DNA of 46,551 bases from a virus. The position numbers and the translations under genes were made by a program. Below the pieces are notes generated by a model. That model was not told the DNA's origin. It ran no database searches and was given only the letters and a program-made list of their open reading frames with translations. This document shows positions 29,375-38,397 of this stretch, piece by piece (position 1 is the first letter of the stretch; every line of letters starts with the position of its first letter). The stretch lies in IMG/VR virus record IMGVR_UViG_3300048924_000575, positions 1-46,551 of that record. The stretch is one strand, 5' to 3'.

Positions 29375-29735
29375 CGCCTTCACTGATTGGCTCAAAGCGG
29401 TTGTTGGCGACGGATACCAGTACAGCCGCGGCATGTGGGTAGATAGCCCCGCGCTCAACGGCGCGTTCATCGCCTCCGTGCAGCAGATGGGCGGACCGAA
29501 GCCCGACGTCGAGGACCGCGTTATTCGTTTCAAAGTGATCCTGCTTGGCCCGCGTGATGGGCGCAAGCATGTCGTCGCTGTCGAACAAACCATGGAATCA
29601 CTGGCCCAGGCCGCATTAGGCGATTCGTCGCCCTGCGGCGCTGCGTCCGTGCGCGCGGTCGGCGAAGCCGTCGGCCCCGGCTACACGAGCGAGAACCGCC
29701 CCTGGTACTCGCTTGATTTTGAAGTGCTTTTATAA
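29367..29735 (+). CDS. Tail terminator-like protein (GTG start)
   Basis: A 122-residue protein (VFDAFTDWLKAVVGDGYQYS start) in the usual tail terminator place, one gene before the tail tube. AAAAGGA lies 6 bp before the GTG, and the start overlaps the preceding stop. No ATG is available in the right range. The role in capping the tail tube is inferred. Confidence 0.6.
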   Translation: MFDAFTDWLKAVVGDGYQYSRGMWVDSPALNGAFIASVQQMGGPKPDVEDRVIRFKVILLGPRDGRKHVVAVEQTMESLAQAALGDSSPCGAASVRAVGEAVGPGYTSENRPWYSLDFEVLL

Positions 29736-29748
29736 CTGGAGGCCACTA

Positions 29749-30747
29749 ATGGCTACTTGCAAGAACCAGAAGTATGTTGGCCGTGACGTGGTCCTGGAGT
29801 ACCACATCGGTTGCGGCGATCAACTGCCCGCTGAAACGGACTGGAAGCGCTTCGCCGCTCTCCGAACGAAGGAATTCACCCTGGAATGGGAAACTGCCGA
29901 CGCGACTGCTGACGACTCGGTGGGTGCGTTGCGCGAGAACATCGCCACGTTCCAGACGCTCAGCATCTCGGGCGACGGCACGGCCAAAGCTTCCGGCGCC
30001 GGTTCTGAAAACCTGATCGAGATCACCAAGCACGTTGCGCGCCCCGACGCCACTGGCGGCCAGCCTGTGGCCTGGATGCGCATGACTTTCCCGGATCTGA
30101 CGTTCACCGCTTTCATGCTCGTGTCGAACATGAGCCGCAGCGCGCCGTTTGATGACGTGGTCACGTTCAGCCTGGAAGCCAGTGCGACGGGCAGCGACTT
30201 CGGCTTGATCGTTGAAGACACGCCGAACCCGGACGCCGCGGACCCCACGAGCGTTGAGGTGATTCCGTCCACGCTGAGTCTGACCGTCGGCCAAACCTTC
30301 GATGCGGAAGCGGTAGTGCTGCCGGTAGGCGCGTCGCAGTCGCTGCGCTGGACGTCGTCCAACCCGTCCATGGCTACCGTGAACCAGGTTACCGGCCAGA
30401 TCACAGCGATCGCCGCCGGCTCGGTGACCATCACCGCGGCGTCCAGCGCGGCGCCTGCCGTGACCGACACGGTCGCCCTGACCGTGGTCCCGCTGGTTCA
30501 AGGCATCACGGTGTCGCCGACCGCCGTGTCCGTGGAGGAGGGCGCTACGCAAGCGCTGACCGCCTCCGTCTCGCCGTCTGGCGCAGCGCCTGGCCTCGTC
30601 TACGAAAGCGCCGCGCCTGCCGTGGCGACGGTCAGCAACGTCGGATTGGTCACGGGCGTGGCCGAGGGCACGACCAGCGTCAAGATCACCAGCGCAGCGC
30701 GTCCGGCCGTGAGCGTTACCGTCCCGGTGACTGTTACGGCGCCCTAA
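29749..30747 (+). CDS. Major tail tube protein with two Ig-like (BIG2) domains
   Basis: A 332-residue protein. The first 165 residues form the tail tube domain (FTLEWETADATADDSVGALR, NIATFQTLSISGDGTA). Two Ig-like domains follow at about 165-245 and 246-330 (VEVIPSTLSLTVGQTF, ITVSPTAVSVEEGATQ), each with WTSSNPSMATVN-type strands. The extra domains should project from the tail and bind carbohydrates. GGAGG lies 7 bp before the ATG at 29749. Confidence 0.85.
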   Translation: MATCKNQKYVGRDVVLEYHIGCGDQLPAETDWKRFAALRTKEFTLEWETADATADDSVGALRENIATFQTLSISGDGTAKASGAGSENLIEITKHVARPDATGGQPVAWMRMTFPDLTFTAFMLVSNMSRSAPFDDVVTFSLEASATGSDFGLIVEDTPNPDAADPTSVEVIPSTLSLTVGQTFDAEAVVLPVGASQSLRWTSSNPSMATVNQVTGQITAIAAGSVTITAASSAAPAVTDTVALTVVPLVQGITVSPTAVSVEEGATQALTASVSPSGAAPGLVYESAAPAVATVSNVGLVTGVAEGTTSVKITSAARPAVSVTVPVTVTAP

Positions 30748-30750
30748 GCC

Positions 30751-31380
30751 ATGATCCTGACCGAAATTGGCGAGGTCGGCGTGTACGCGGGGGAGCAGGT
30801 GGTCCGTCTACGACCCTCCCTGTACGCGATGTCGCGATTGGGTGATCCGGTCGAGATAGTCGAGACGTTCGCTACGGTCATGGGTGGGGCGGACGATGAA
30901 GCCCAGGCAGGCCGGCTGTTTCAGGCCGCCTTGGGCGTCATCTACGCCTGCGCAGAGGGCGATTCCGATCCGTCGGGTCTGTTCGGCACCTACGAGAGCG
31001 AGGGCGGGTCGTTTCGGTATATGCCCGGCGCCGCACCAGGGGAACATGTCGTCGCTCTGGCGCGGTGCCTCCTGAAGCACGGCATAACCGGTGCCCTGCG
31101 TCCGCTGCCGCGGCGCCCGGGAGACGACGAGCCGGCGTACGTGAAAGAGTTCATCGCGCGCGACCACGTGGCCATAGCGATGGCTCATCTGGGCGTGTCT
31201 GAGCGCGATGCATGGAACATGACCATGACGGGGCTCGTCGGCGCACTGCGGGCGAAGTTCCCGCCGGCCGAAAGCAACGCACCGGGTGCCAAGGCACCCA
31301 CCAAAGAGCAGCATGACGCCACCATGGCGTGGTTCGACAAGATCGAAGCAAAGCGTAGGGCAGCGAAAGGGGTTCACTGA
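30751..31380 (+). CDS. Tail assembly chaperone-like protein (DUF6246 type)
   Basis: A 209-residue protein between tail tube and tape measure, the usual site of tail chaperones. Features: MILTEIGEVGVYAGEQVVRL start, a helical centre and a Lys-rich C-terminus. No slippery frameshift site linking it to a second frame was found, so only one product is predicted. Confidence 0.65.
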   Translation: MILTEIGEVGVYAGEQVVRLRPSLYAMSRLGDPVEIVETFATVMGGADDEAQAGRLFQAALGVIYACAEGDSDPSGLFGTYESEGGSFRYMPGAAPGEHVVALARCLLKHGITGALRPLPRRPGDDEPAYVKEFIARDHVAIAMAHLGVSERDAWNMTMTGLVGALRAKFPPAESNAPGAKAPTKEQHDATMAWFDKIEAKRRAAKGVH

Positions 31381-34358
31381 TGGCAGGCGGAATGAATGTC
31401 GGGGCGATCTACTACGAGGTAGAGGCCGACACGTCGAAGCTCGTCAATAGCTCCAACAGTGTCGATTCGACGCTGGACAAGATGAACAAGCGGTTCGACC
31501 AGACGGACAAGGCGGCCAACCAGGCCCAATTCCAGATGACGAAGACCGCCACCGCGGTTAAAGGCCTCGGCCGCGAGGCGACCGTGTCTTCGTCTGCGCT
31601 GAGGGGTCTGACGGGCGTTCTGGCCGGCCTCGTGTCGCTTCAAGGCGTCACCAGCCTGATCCAGATGGCGGAGGCGTACAACGAGATGGCCGAGCGCGTG
31701 CAGATGGCAACATCGAGCACGGCGGAATACAACACGGTGCAGTCGCGGCTGCTCGAAACGGCCAACAAGACGTACCGTTCTCTCGCTGAGGCGCAAGAGG
31801 TCTACATTCGCACTTCGGCCGCGCTCAAGTCGATGGGCTACGACACTGAGGCCGCGCTCGATGTAACGGACTCGCTGTCTTACTCGTTCGTGAAGAACGC
31901 CACGAGCGTTGACCGGGCCAAGAGCGCGACGGACGCCTTTAGCAAGGTCCTGAACAAGGGTAAGGTCGAGGCCGACGCGTGGGAAACCATTCTTGCCGCT
32001 ATCCCGACGGTGGTTGGTGACGTCGCCACCGCGGCCGGCCTCACCGCTGAGGAGGTGCGCAAGCTAGGTGTGAGCGGGCAGTTGACCGCGCGCCAGTTGT
32101 CCGAGGGTCTCCGCACGTCGCTGGATGACAATAGGAAAGCCGCGGACGGAATGGCGACCACGATCAAGGACGCCTTCACCGCACTGCGCAACAACCTGTC
32201 CGCGCTGGTGGGCGAGGCGAACCGGTCGTCCGGCGCTACCGGCGTGCTGTCGCAGGCGGTGCTGGCGCTGGCTGGCAACCTGAACACGGTTGTCTCCGCT
32301 CTGCTTGCCATCGGGGCGGGCGCTGCCGCGAAGTACATCGCGGGCATGACGGGCTCTGTCGTGGCGAGCGCCAAGGCGGCACTAGCGGCCCGTGAGCAAG
32401 CCGCGGCCTCCCTGCAGCAGGCGGTTGCAAATGAGAGAGCAGCAGCGGCGGCGGCTGGTCAAGCCGCAGCTCAGGTGCGCCTCGGCGGCTCGCTGGCCGC
32501 TTCGACTGCCGCGGCTAATGCGCATCGCGTTGCTCAGACGGCCCTCGCCTCGGCTCAACGAGCGGCTACTGCGGCTGGAACCGGGCTGGTCTCAATCTTG
32601 GGCGGCCCCGCCGGGATCATCGGCCTGCTCGCCACGGCAGCAGCCAGCGTGATGCTGTTCGGGGACAACTCGAAGAAGGCGGCCCCCAACGTCGATCAGC
32701 TCGCGGATGCCATCGACAACCTGACGCAGGCGCAGTTGGATCTGCGGCGTATCCAGGTGGGCGATGCTATCGCTCAGGTCGAGAAGGAGGCCCGCGACGC
32801 GGCGCGCAGCGTCAGCACGATCACCAAGGACATTATCGAGCTGCAAAAGGCTCAGGCGAATGGGGCGAACCTTGGCGCCGACGGGATGGCGAATGCCAAT
32901 AAGACGCTCGTCGAGCAGAAGGCCAATCTGGACGAGGTAAACGCTCGGCTTCAGAAGCTGTATGAGACGCAGGAGAAGCTTGCCAACCAGAAGCCGCGCG
33001 AGCGCACGAGTTCCGGGCCAGCGGCGCCGCCGGACGCAGATCCGGAAGTCGCCAAACGCCTGCAAGGCATGCGCGATGAACTTGCGCTGGCCAAGCTCAC
33101 CGGCGATGCACGCGCGCGTTGGGCTGCCATCCAGAAACTCGGGGCGAATGCCACCAAGGAGGAGCGCGCGGAGGCTGAGCGCCTGGCCTCTGAGATCTAC
33201 ACGCTCGAACAGGCCCAAAAGGCAGGGGAGTCAAGCACCAAGAAGTCGACCGAAGCCACCAAGGAGAACCAAAAGGTAATCGATGGCCTGGCAACGGCGC
33301 TTTATGAGGCGGGGCTCGCGGGCACTGAGCTGGAAGTGGTCAAAGCACGGGCAGCGCTGAACCCGTTCGCAACTCCCGAGCAGGTTGAGCAGGTCGAGGC
33401 GCTGGCCCGCGCGATTGGCAAGGTAAACGAGGCGGAGCAGAACAAGAAGCTGCTCGGCCAGGTCGATCCTATCGCCGGCGCGCAGATGGAGTTCCAGACC
33501 CAAATCGAGAACCTGCGCAAGCTCAACGAAGCGAAGTTGCTTGAGGACCAGCGCTACCTTGAGCTGAAGGCCCAGGCCGAGACTGCCTACGACGAGCGAG
33601 CGCGCGTCCTGCAGGAGGAGAACTTCCGTCGACAGTCCAGTTGGAACGAACTCCTGATGTCCAGCTTGGACCAGCTTGGGGCTAGCGCGACCGACACTCT
33701 GGTCGGCATCGCCACTAGCGCCACGAGCGGGGAAGACGCCATCAAGGCGTTGGCCGGCGCAATCCTCAAGCAGGGCGTTGCCGCACTGGTGCAGATGGGT
33801 ATCCAGTATGTGAAGAACCTGATTATGGGAAAGGCTGCCGGCGCCGCCGCAACCGCCTTTGGCATCGCTCAGGCAGCTACCTTGGCTACGGCGTGGGCTG
33901 TGCCAGCCGCGTTAGCCTCCTTGGCTTCGTTCGGCGCTAACTCTGCGCCAGCTATGGCCGGTATTGCGTCCACGGTGGGTCTAGCCGAAGGTCTGGCGAT
34001 GGTCAGCGGCGGGGGTCGACAGTACGGCGGGGGAGTTGATGCCGCCAAGATGTACCGCGTGAATGAGAACGGCGAACCAGAAGTGTTCAACGCCGCTAAC
34101 GGGCAACAGTACATGATCCCCAACCGCCGCGGCGAAGTCGTCAGCAATCGCGATGCGACGGCTGGCGGCGGATCTGGGCAGACTTGGCCGATGGTCAATG
34201 TCAACTTGATCGAAGACCGGTCTCGCGCTGGCGAGGTTACTCAAACTAGGGATGGCCAATTCCTCACTGTTGACGCATTCGTCGCAGATATCAGGGGAGG
34301 GGGAGAAATGTCCCAAGCAATAGAGTCAACGTACGGCTCAACTCGTCAAGGGCGGTAG
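31380..34358 (+). CDS. Tape measure protein
   Basis: A 992-residue protein, the longest in the genome, with an Ala/Gln-rich helical and coiled-coil composition. It begins with the tape measure domain (VGAIYYEVEADTSKLVNSSN) and has several hydrophobic segments (GVLAGLVSLQG, LLAIGAGAAAKYIAGM, GIIGLLATAAASVML). It sets tail length and is ejected during DNA entry. By the usual 1.5 A per residue it implies a tail of about 150 nm. It overlaps the previous stop (ATGA). Confidence 0.95.
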   Translation: MAGGMNVGAIYYEVEADTSKLVNSSNSVDSTLDKMNKRFDQTDKAANQAQFQMTKTATAVKGLGREATVSSSALRGLTGVLAGLVSLQGVTSLIQMAEAYNEMAERVQMATSSTAEYNTVQSRLLETANKTYRSLAEAQEVYIRTSAALKSMGYDTEAALDVTDSLSYSFVKNATSVDRAKSATDAFSKVLNKGKVEADAWETILAAIPTVVGDVATAAGLTAEEVRKLGVSGQLTARQLSEGLRTSLDDNRKAADGMATTIKDAFTALRNNLSALVGEANRSSGATGVLSQAVLALAGNLNTVVSALLAIGAGAAAKYIAGMTGSVVASAKAALAAREQAAASLQQAVANERAAAAAAGQAAAQVRLGGSLAASTAAANAHRVAQTALASAQRAATAAGTGLVSILGGPAGIIGLLATAAASVMLFGDNSKKAAPNVDQLADAIDNLTQAQLDLRRIQVGDAIAQVEKEARDAARSVSTITKDIIELQKAQANGANLGADGMANANKTLVEQKANLDEVNARLQKLYETQEKLANQKPRERTSSGPAAPPDADPEVAKRLQGMRDELALAKLTGDARARWAAIQKLGANATKEERAEAERLASEIYTLEQAQKAGESSTKKSTEATKENQKVIDGLATALYEAGLAGTELEVVKARAALNPFATPEQVEQVEALARAIGKVNEAEQNKKLLGQVDPIAGAQMEFQTQIENLRKLNEAKLLEDQRYLELKAQAETAYDERARVLQEENFRRQSSWNELLMSSLDQLGASATDTLVGIATSATSGEDAIKALAGAILKQGVAALVQMGIQYVKNLIMGKAAGAAATAFGIAQAATLATAWAVPAALASLASFGANSAPAMAGIASTVGLAEGLAMVSGGGRQYGGGVDAAKMYRVNENGEPEVFNAANGQQYMIPNRRGEVVSNRDATAGGGSGQTWPMVNVNLIEDRSRAGEVTQTRDGQFLTVDAFVADIRGGGEMSQAIESTYGSTRQGR

Positions 34359-34360
34359 GG

Positions 34361-34822
34361 ATGCAAACCAATATAAATTACCCCGCTGAGCTACCGGCGC
34401 CTCTATGGGCGCCAAACCAGTACTCGGTCGTTTCGCCCAACCAGCGAACGAGCATGGAATCGGGGCGGTCTCGGCAACGACGCAAGTTCAGCTCGGTTCC
34501 CGTGATGAGGTCTGCGACGTGGACCATGAACAGTGCGCAGGCCCGCCTGTTTGAACTTTGGTACAAGGAGACGCTCAAGGACGGGACGGAATGGTTCAAC
34601 ATCTACCTGCGTCATCCGCTTGGATATGTCGCCCTGGTATGTCGTATTTCTGGCGTCTACAACGGTCCCACTGCCTGGGGCGTTGATAGGTGGCAGTACT
34701 CGGCCACGCTCGAAGTGTGGGAGCGTCCATTGCTCCCCGATGAGTGGCTATTGATCCCGGACTTTCTGGCTAATCCAGAGATCTTTGATCTTGCTATGAA
34801 CCGGGAGTGGCCTGAAGCATGA
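34361..34822 (+). CDS. Minor tail protein
   Basis: A 153-residue protein directly after the tape measure gene, with a Trp/Tyr-rich beta core (RLFELWYKETLKDGTEWFNI, WQYSATLEVWERP). This pattern is typical of distal tail or tail tip linker proteins (gpM/gpL neighbourhood). Exact role inferred from position. Confidence 0.65.
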   Translation: MQTNINYPAELPAPLWAPNQYSVVSPNQRTSMESGRSRQRRKFSSVPVMRSATWTMNSAQARLFELWYKETLKDGTEWFNIYLRHPLGYVALVCRISGVYNGPTAWGVDRWQYSATLEVWERPLLPDEWLLIPDFLANPEIFDLAMNREWPEA

Positions 34823-35289
34823 GTACCCTGGCTGAGATTTATGCAAGCGCGCCTGCTGGCGAGTTGATCATCCCGACCCTTGAGATCGCGATCGCCGGCC
34901 AGCCGCCGATACGCATTTGTTCCGGATTCGAAGATCACGTGCTGAGCGGAATGCTTTTTGAAGCTGGTTCCTTGTCCCTCTCCTTGCCCTCTAAGAACAC
35001 CACTGGAGTGCAGACGCTCAACTTCGGCGTCGCCGGCGTCAACAGCCTGGTCCAGAAGTACTTTGACCAAGCGCTGGAGACGGGCGAGGCTGTAAAGATC
35101 ACGTATCGCGAGTATCTCGAGAGTAACAAAAGCCAGCCGGCACGACGGCCATATGTAATGGACCTCATTGGCGGTTCCCTGCAGGATGGCGAGGCGCAGT
35201 TGAGTGCGGGCTTCTTCGACGTGCTAAATCGGCGCTGGCCGCGGGAACTTTACACGGCTCAGAACGCACCGGGCATTCGGTATCTATGA
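34819..35289 (+). CDS. Tail protein (DUF1833)
   Basis: A 156-residue protein with the DUF1833 pattern (LAEIYASAPAGELIIPTLEI, then VLSGMLFEAGSLSLSLP). DUF1833 proteins lie between tape measure and tail tip proteins and are thought to assemble the tail tip. It overlaps both neighbours by 4 bp. Confidence 0.75.
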   Translation: MSTLAEIYASAPAGELIIPTLEIAIAGQPPIRICSGFEDHVLSGMLFEAGSLSLSLPSKNTTGVQTLNFGVAGVNSLVQKYFDQALETGEAVKITYREYLESNKSQPARRPYVMDLIGGSLQDGEAQLSAGFFDVLNRRWPRELYTAQNAPGIRYL

Positions 35290-35681
35290 CGCTTGAAAAA
35301 TTCTTGCTTACACGATACGTCGAGGGTGGACGTGGCCCGGTCGACTACGACTGTTGGGGAATGACGCGCGACGCCAAACACGCTCTATTCGGTGGTCGTC
35401 TGATGCCCACGTGTGCGGACGCAGCGCCTGGCCTACTTCCAGTCATCACTAGGACGGTCGAACGTGTTGCAGCCGATTTTGGCATGCGTCAAGAGCGACA
35501 GCCGTCTGCCGGAATGGTGGCTACGGCCTGGATGGGCCGTGTATGCGTGCACGTAGGTTTGGTGGTCGGGGCGAACGGCGGCATTCGAATCCTTGAGACG
35601 GACAAGCCCACTGGACCCTGTCTCACCCGAGTCGCTCAGTTCGAGGCCAGATATTCCAAGGTTGTCTACTATGCGGATTGA
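35286..35681 (+). CDS. NlpC/P60-type tail tip peptidase
   Basis: A 131-residue protein with a catalytic Cys23 in YDCWGMTRDA and His89 in VHVGLVV, as in the NlpC/P60 peptidase domain of lambda gpK. It may cut peptidoglycan peptides during DNA entry or mature the tail tip. Its place between DUF1833 and the gpJ-like gene is standard. Confidence 0.85.
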   Translation: MTLEKFLLTRYVEGGRGPVDYDCWGMTRDAKHALFGGRLMPTCADAAPGLLPVITRTVERVAADFGMRQERQPSAGMVATAWMGRVCVHVGLVVGANGGIRILETDKPTGPCLTRVAQFEARYSKVVYYAD

Positions 35682-38340
35682 AATCTACTCGGCGCCGGCC
35701 CTAGATGTTTGCGTGGAATCGCTGGACTGGGATGGTCATTTTGAAGGATATCTCGATTCCACAATACCGATGTGGCGCCAGTACGAAGTGCAGCGTTTTG
35801 CCGCGTACTTCGGCGACGAGCCTTTCCCGCGCGAGCTCTGGAATAAGCCGTTGCCGTCGAACGCCGTGCTTCGTGTCAATATCGTCCCAATGGGTGGCAT
35901 CTTCAAAGCGCTTGGGTCTATCATCGGCAAGCTCTTTAGCTTCCTGGGCGGGCGAGCGAGAGCGACGGGATCTACGGAGACGCCGCAGGGAACAGAGCTG
36001 AAAGCGTCGCAGGGCAAGGCCAACACTGCGAAGTTGGCTAGCGCGGTGCCAGAGCCGGCCGGAACGTATCGCCGATTTGTGGATTACCTAACACCTCCGC
36101 GCCGGTACTTCGTCAATAAGCGCGAACAGTGGCTTGTCTTCCTGGCGAACATCGGCCCCGGCGATTACCAGGTCTTGGATGAAAATGTTCGCGTCGGGTC
36201 TACGCCCTTTAACCAGCTGGGAGGAGACGCTTCATATGGGGTGCATCCGCCCAACACCGATCTATCCAGCATAGAGGCCGCCCAGATTTGGCACACGACC
36301 ACAGAGGTGGGCGGAACGTCGTCGGGTACGGCCGGGCTCGAAATGACCACGGAGCCGGCAAACCGGGACAACTCTAATGCGACGTCCTACTCTTTGACCG
36401 GCGCGACGATAACTCGGTCGGATGGGGACTTCCCGCCGGGCTGGGGCGTGGGGACTCAAATTGCGATCGAGTACGGACGCGAGTACGAAATTGTCGATCA
36501 CGCTGTAGACCCGACTGAGAGCGACCCCGGGTACGTCATCAGTCGATTCACCGGGTTCTTTGGCCATCTGCCCACCATTACTGTAGGCACCGTGGTCTAT
36601 GTCGGTCTTTTCGGCGCGACCATCAAATGGCGCGTTAACCAGGTGGTCGCGACGCTCGGCGCCGGCCGCTACACCCTACAATTTGAAGAAGATGTGCAAG
36701 AGGGGTTTGTACCGGTGCGTGTCACGCCCGGGCCGGTCCTGACCTACTATTTCGGGTCCGATATCGCCCGGACCATAACGGACTACGATCTCACGCAGAT
36801 AACCGTAAGTCCAGGGGCGTTCGAAACCGGCCCAGTTACTGACCGCGTGCGATTCGCCGGCGGGGCGGTCTACGGGGAATGGTCCAGCGAATTTATCGCC
36901 ACGCCGCCAGGGCAGGTGACGACCCTGATCGAGTTAGATGTGTTTTTTCCGAACGGACTTTGCTTCCTTTCGGACGGGGGAGACATAGAGCCGCGAGCCG
37001 TAGGCGTTGAGTACCAGTACCGAAACTCATCTGGCGGCCCCCGCGTGACTATTTCTCGCACGTTTTCCGACGCCACTGTCGATCAGATCGGGTTTACCGA
37101 GCAGTTCGCTATTTCGCCTATGGCGCCTGCGGTGCGCGTGCGACGTGTCGGGGCGCAGTCCACCAGTACGCAAGTTCAAGACAAGTGCCAATGGTACGGT
37201 CTGAAAGCGCGATTGCCGGACTACTGGCGCTATCCGAATTGGACCACGCTTTCTGTCAATCTGCGCAGCGGCGGCAAGCTCGGCGCGCAAAGCGAGAACC
37301 AAATCAACGTTACGCCCACACGTGTGCTGCCTACTCTACTGCCCAATGGGACGTGGTCGGCGCCGCAACCGACTCGAGATATTAGTGCTTTCGCAAGGCA
37401 CATCCTCAATTCGTCGGGCGTACCGGATGACCAGATAGACATGACAGAAATGGTTCGGCTGCATTCAATCTGGACCGCCCGAGGAGACACCCTGGATTTC
37501 GTGTTCGACGCGACGACCGTTAAAGAGGCGTTGCAAACAGCATTCGGCGCCGGCATGGGCGAGTTCACGTGTGGAGATGGCCTTGTGCGTCCTGTCCGGG
37601 AAGATGTCCTAGAGTCCTGGGAACAGTCGTACTCGCCACAGAATATGTCAACATCACTTCGCCGAAATATCACTGCGCATTCACAAATCACGGATTACGA
37701 CGGGGTGGATGTGGAGTACACCAACGCTACAACATGGGCGAAAGAGACTGTGCCCTGCCGTTTGCCCGGAGACGTGGGCGCAAAGGTCGAAAAGGTCACT
37801 ATTGATGGTGTGACGGATCGTACTCGAGCATGGCGAATCGGCATGCGCCGGCGGCGCGCGCTCTTCTATCGCCGCAAGGAGTACTCATTTTCCACCGAAC
37901 TGGACGCCCTGAATAGCAACTACCTTGATCGGGTTGCGTTGTTTGGGTCCGACCCGGGTTATGGGCAAAGTGCACTTTTGGTGGCGATGCGGGATGGAGC
38001 TTCGGGCGTAGCTGTGATGCGCAGCAGTGAGCCGCTAGTGTGGGAGGCTGGGGCGCAGCATATAGTTGCATACCGACGCGCCGACGGGAAGATGATCGGG
38101 CCGTTCGCAGCATCTCCCGGAGCAGACGCGTACGAAGTTATAGCCACAATCCCTAATCCGTGGCCGGCGATCACTCTTAGTCAAGAGCTTCCGCACTTGT
38201 ATTTCGGCAAGTCTGAGACCTTCGCCTTCCCTGCCCTGATAACGGCTGTAAGTCCCAGAGGAGACTATGAGGTGTCTGTCTCCGCCGTGAACTATGACGC
38301 TCGCGTCTACGCCTCAGACAACGATTTCCCTCCAACGTAA
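35671..38340 (+). CDS. Host-specificity / tail tip protein (gpJ-like)
   Basis: An 889-residue protein. The first 150 residues include a short hydrophobic stretch (GGIFKALGSIIGKLFSFLGG) characteristic of the gpI/gpJ region. Then comes a large beta-rich body with FNIII-like and baseplate hub-like segments (WRYPNWTTLSVNLRSGGKLG, WRIGMRRRRALFYRRKEYSF). It forms the tail tip and contacts the host receptor. Start 35671 is chosen because it overlaps the previous stop and precedes a normal N-terminus; an earlier in-frame start is only readthrough. Confidence 0.85.
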   Translation: MRIEIYSAPALDVCVESLDWDGHFEGYLDSTIPMWRQYEVQRFAAYFGDEPFPRELWNKPLPSNAVLRVNIVPMGGIFKALGSIIGKLFSFLGGRARATGSTETPQGTELKASQGKANTAKLASAVPEPAGTYRRFVDYLTPPRRYFVNKREQWLVFLANIGPGDYQVLDENVRVGSTPFNQLGGDASYGVHPPNTDLSSIEAAQIWHTTTEVGGTSSGTAGLEMTTEPANRDNSNATSYSLTGATITRSDGDFPPGWGVGTQIAIEYGREYEIVDHAVDPTESDPGYVISRFTGFFGHLPTITVGTVVYVGLFGATIKWRVNQVVATLGAGRYTLQFEEDVQEGFVPVRVTPGPVLTYYFGSDIARTITDYDLTQITVSPGAFETGPVTDRVRFAGGAVYGEWSSEFIATPPGQVTTLIELDVFFPNGLCFLSDGGDIEPRAVGVEYQYRNSSGGPRVTISRTFSDATVDQIGFTEQFAISPMAPAVRVRRVGAQSTSTQVQDKCQWYGLKARLPDYWRYPNWTTLSVNLRSGGKLGAQSENQINVTPTRVLPTLLPNGTWSAPQPTRDISAFARHILNSSGVPDDQIDMTEMVRLHSIWTARGDTLDFVFDATTVKEALQTAFGAGMGEFTCGDGLVRPVREDVLESWEQSYSPQNMSTSLRRNITAHSQITDYDGVDVEYTNATTWAKETVPCRLPGDVGAKVEKVTIDGVTDRTRAWRIGMRRRRALFYRRKEYSFSTELDALNSNYLDRVALFGSDPGYGQSALLVAMRDGASGVAVMRSSEPLVWEAGAQHIVAYRRADGKMIGPFAASPGADAYEVIATIPNPWPAITLSQELPHLYFGKSETFAFPALITAVSPRGDYEVSVSAVNYDARVYASDNDFPPT

Positions 38341-38361
38341 CGATATCCAGCATCAACCAAG

Positions 38362-38384
38362 GCCCCTTCCAAGGGGCTTTTTTT
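38362..38384 (+). terminator. Rho-independent terminator after the gpJ-like gene
   Basis: GCCCCTT/AAGGGGC hairpin followed by seven T. It separates the structural operon from the tail fibre and lysis genes. Confidence 0.88.
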
Positions 38385-38397
38385 ATTGGGCCAAAGA

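Noticed and set aside
30751-31380. Programmed frameshift in the tail chaperone gene
   Set aside because: No slippery heptamer followed by a long overlapping frame was seen before the tape measure start.
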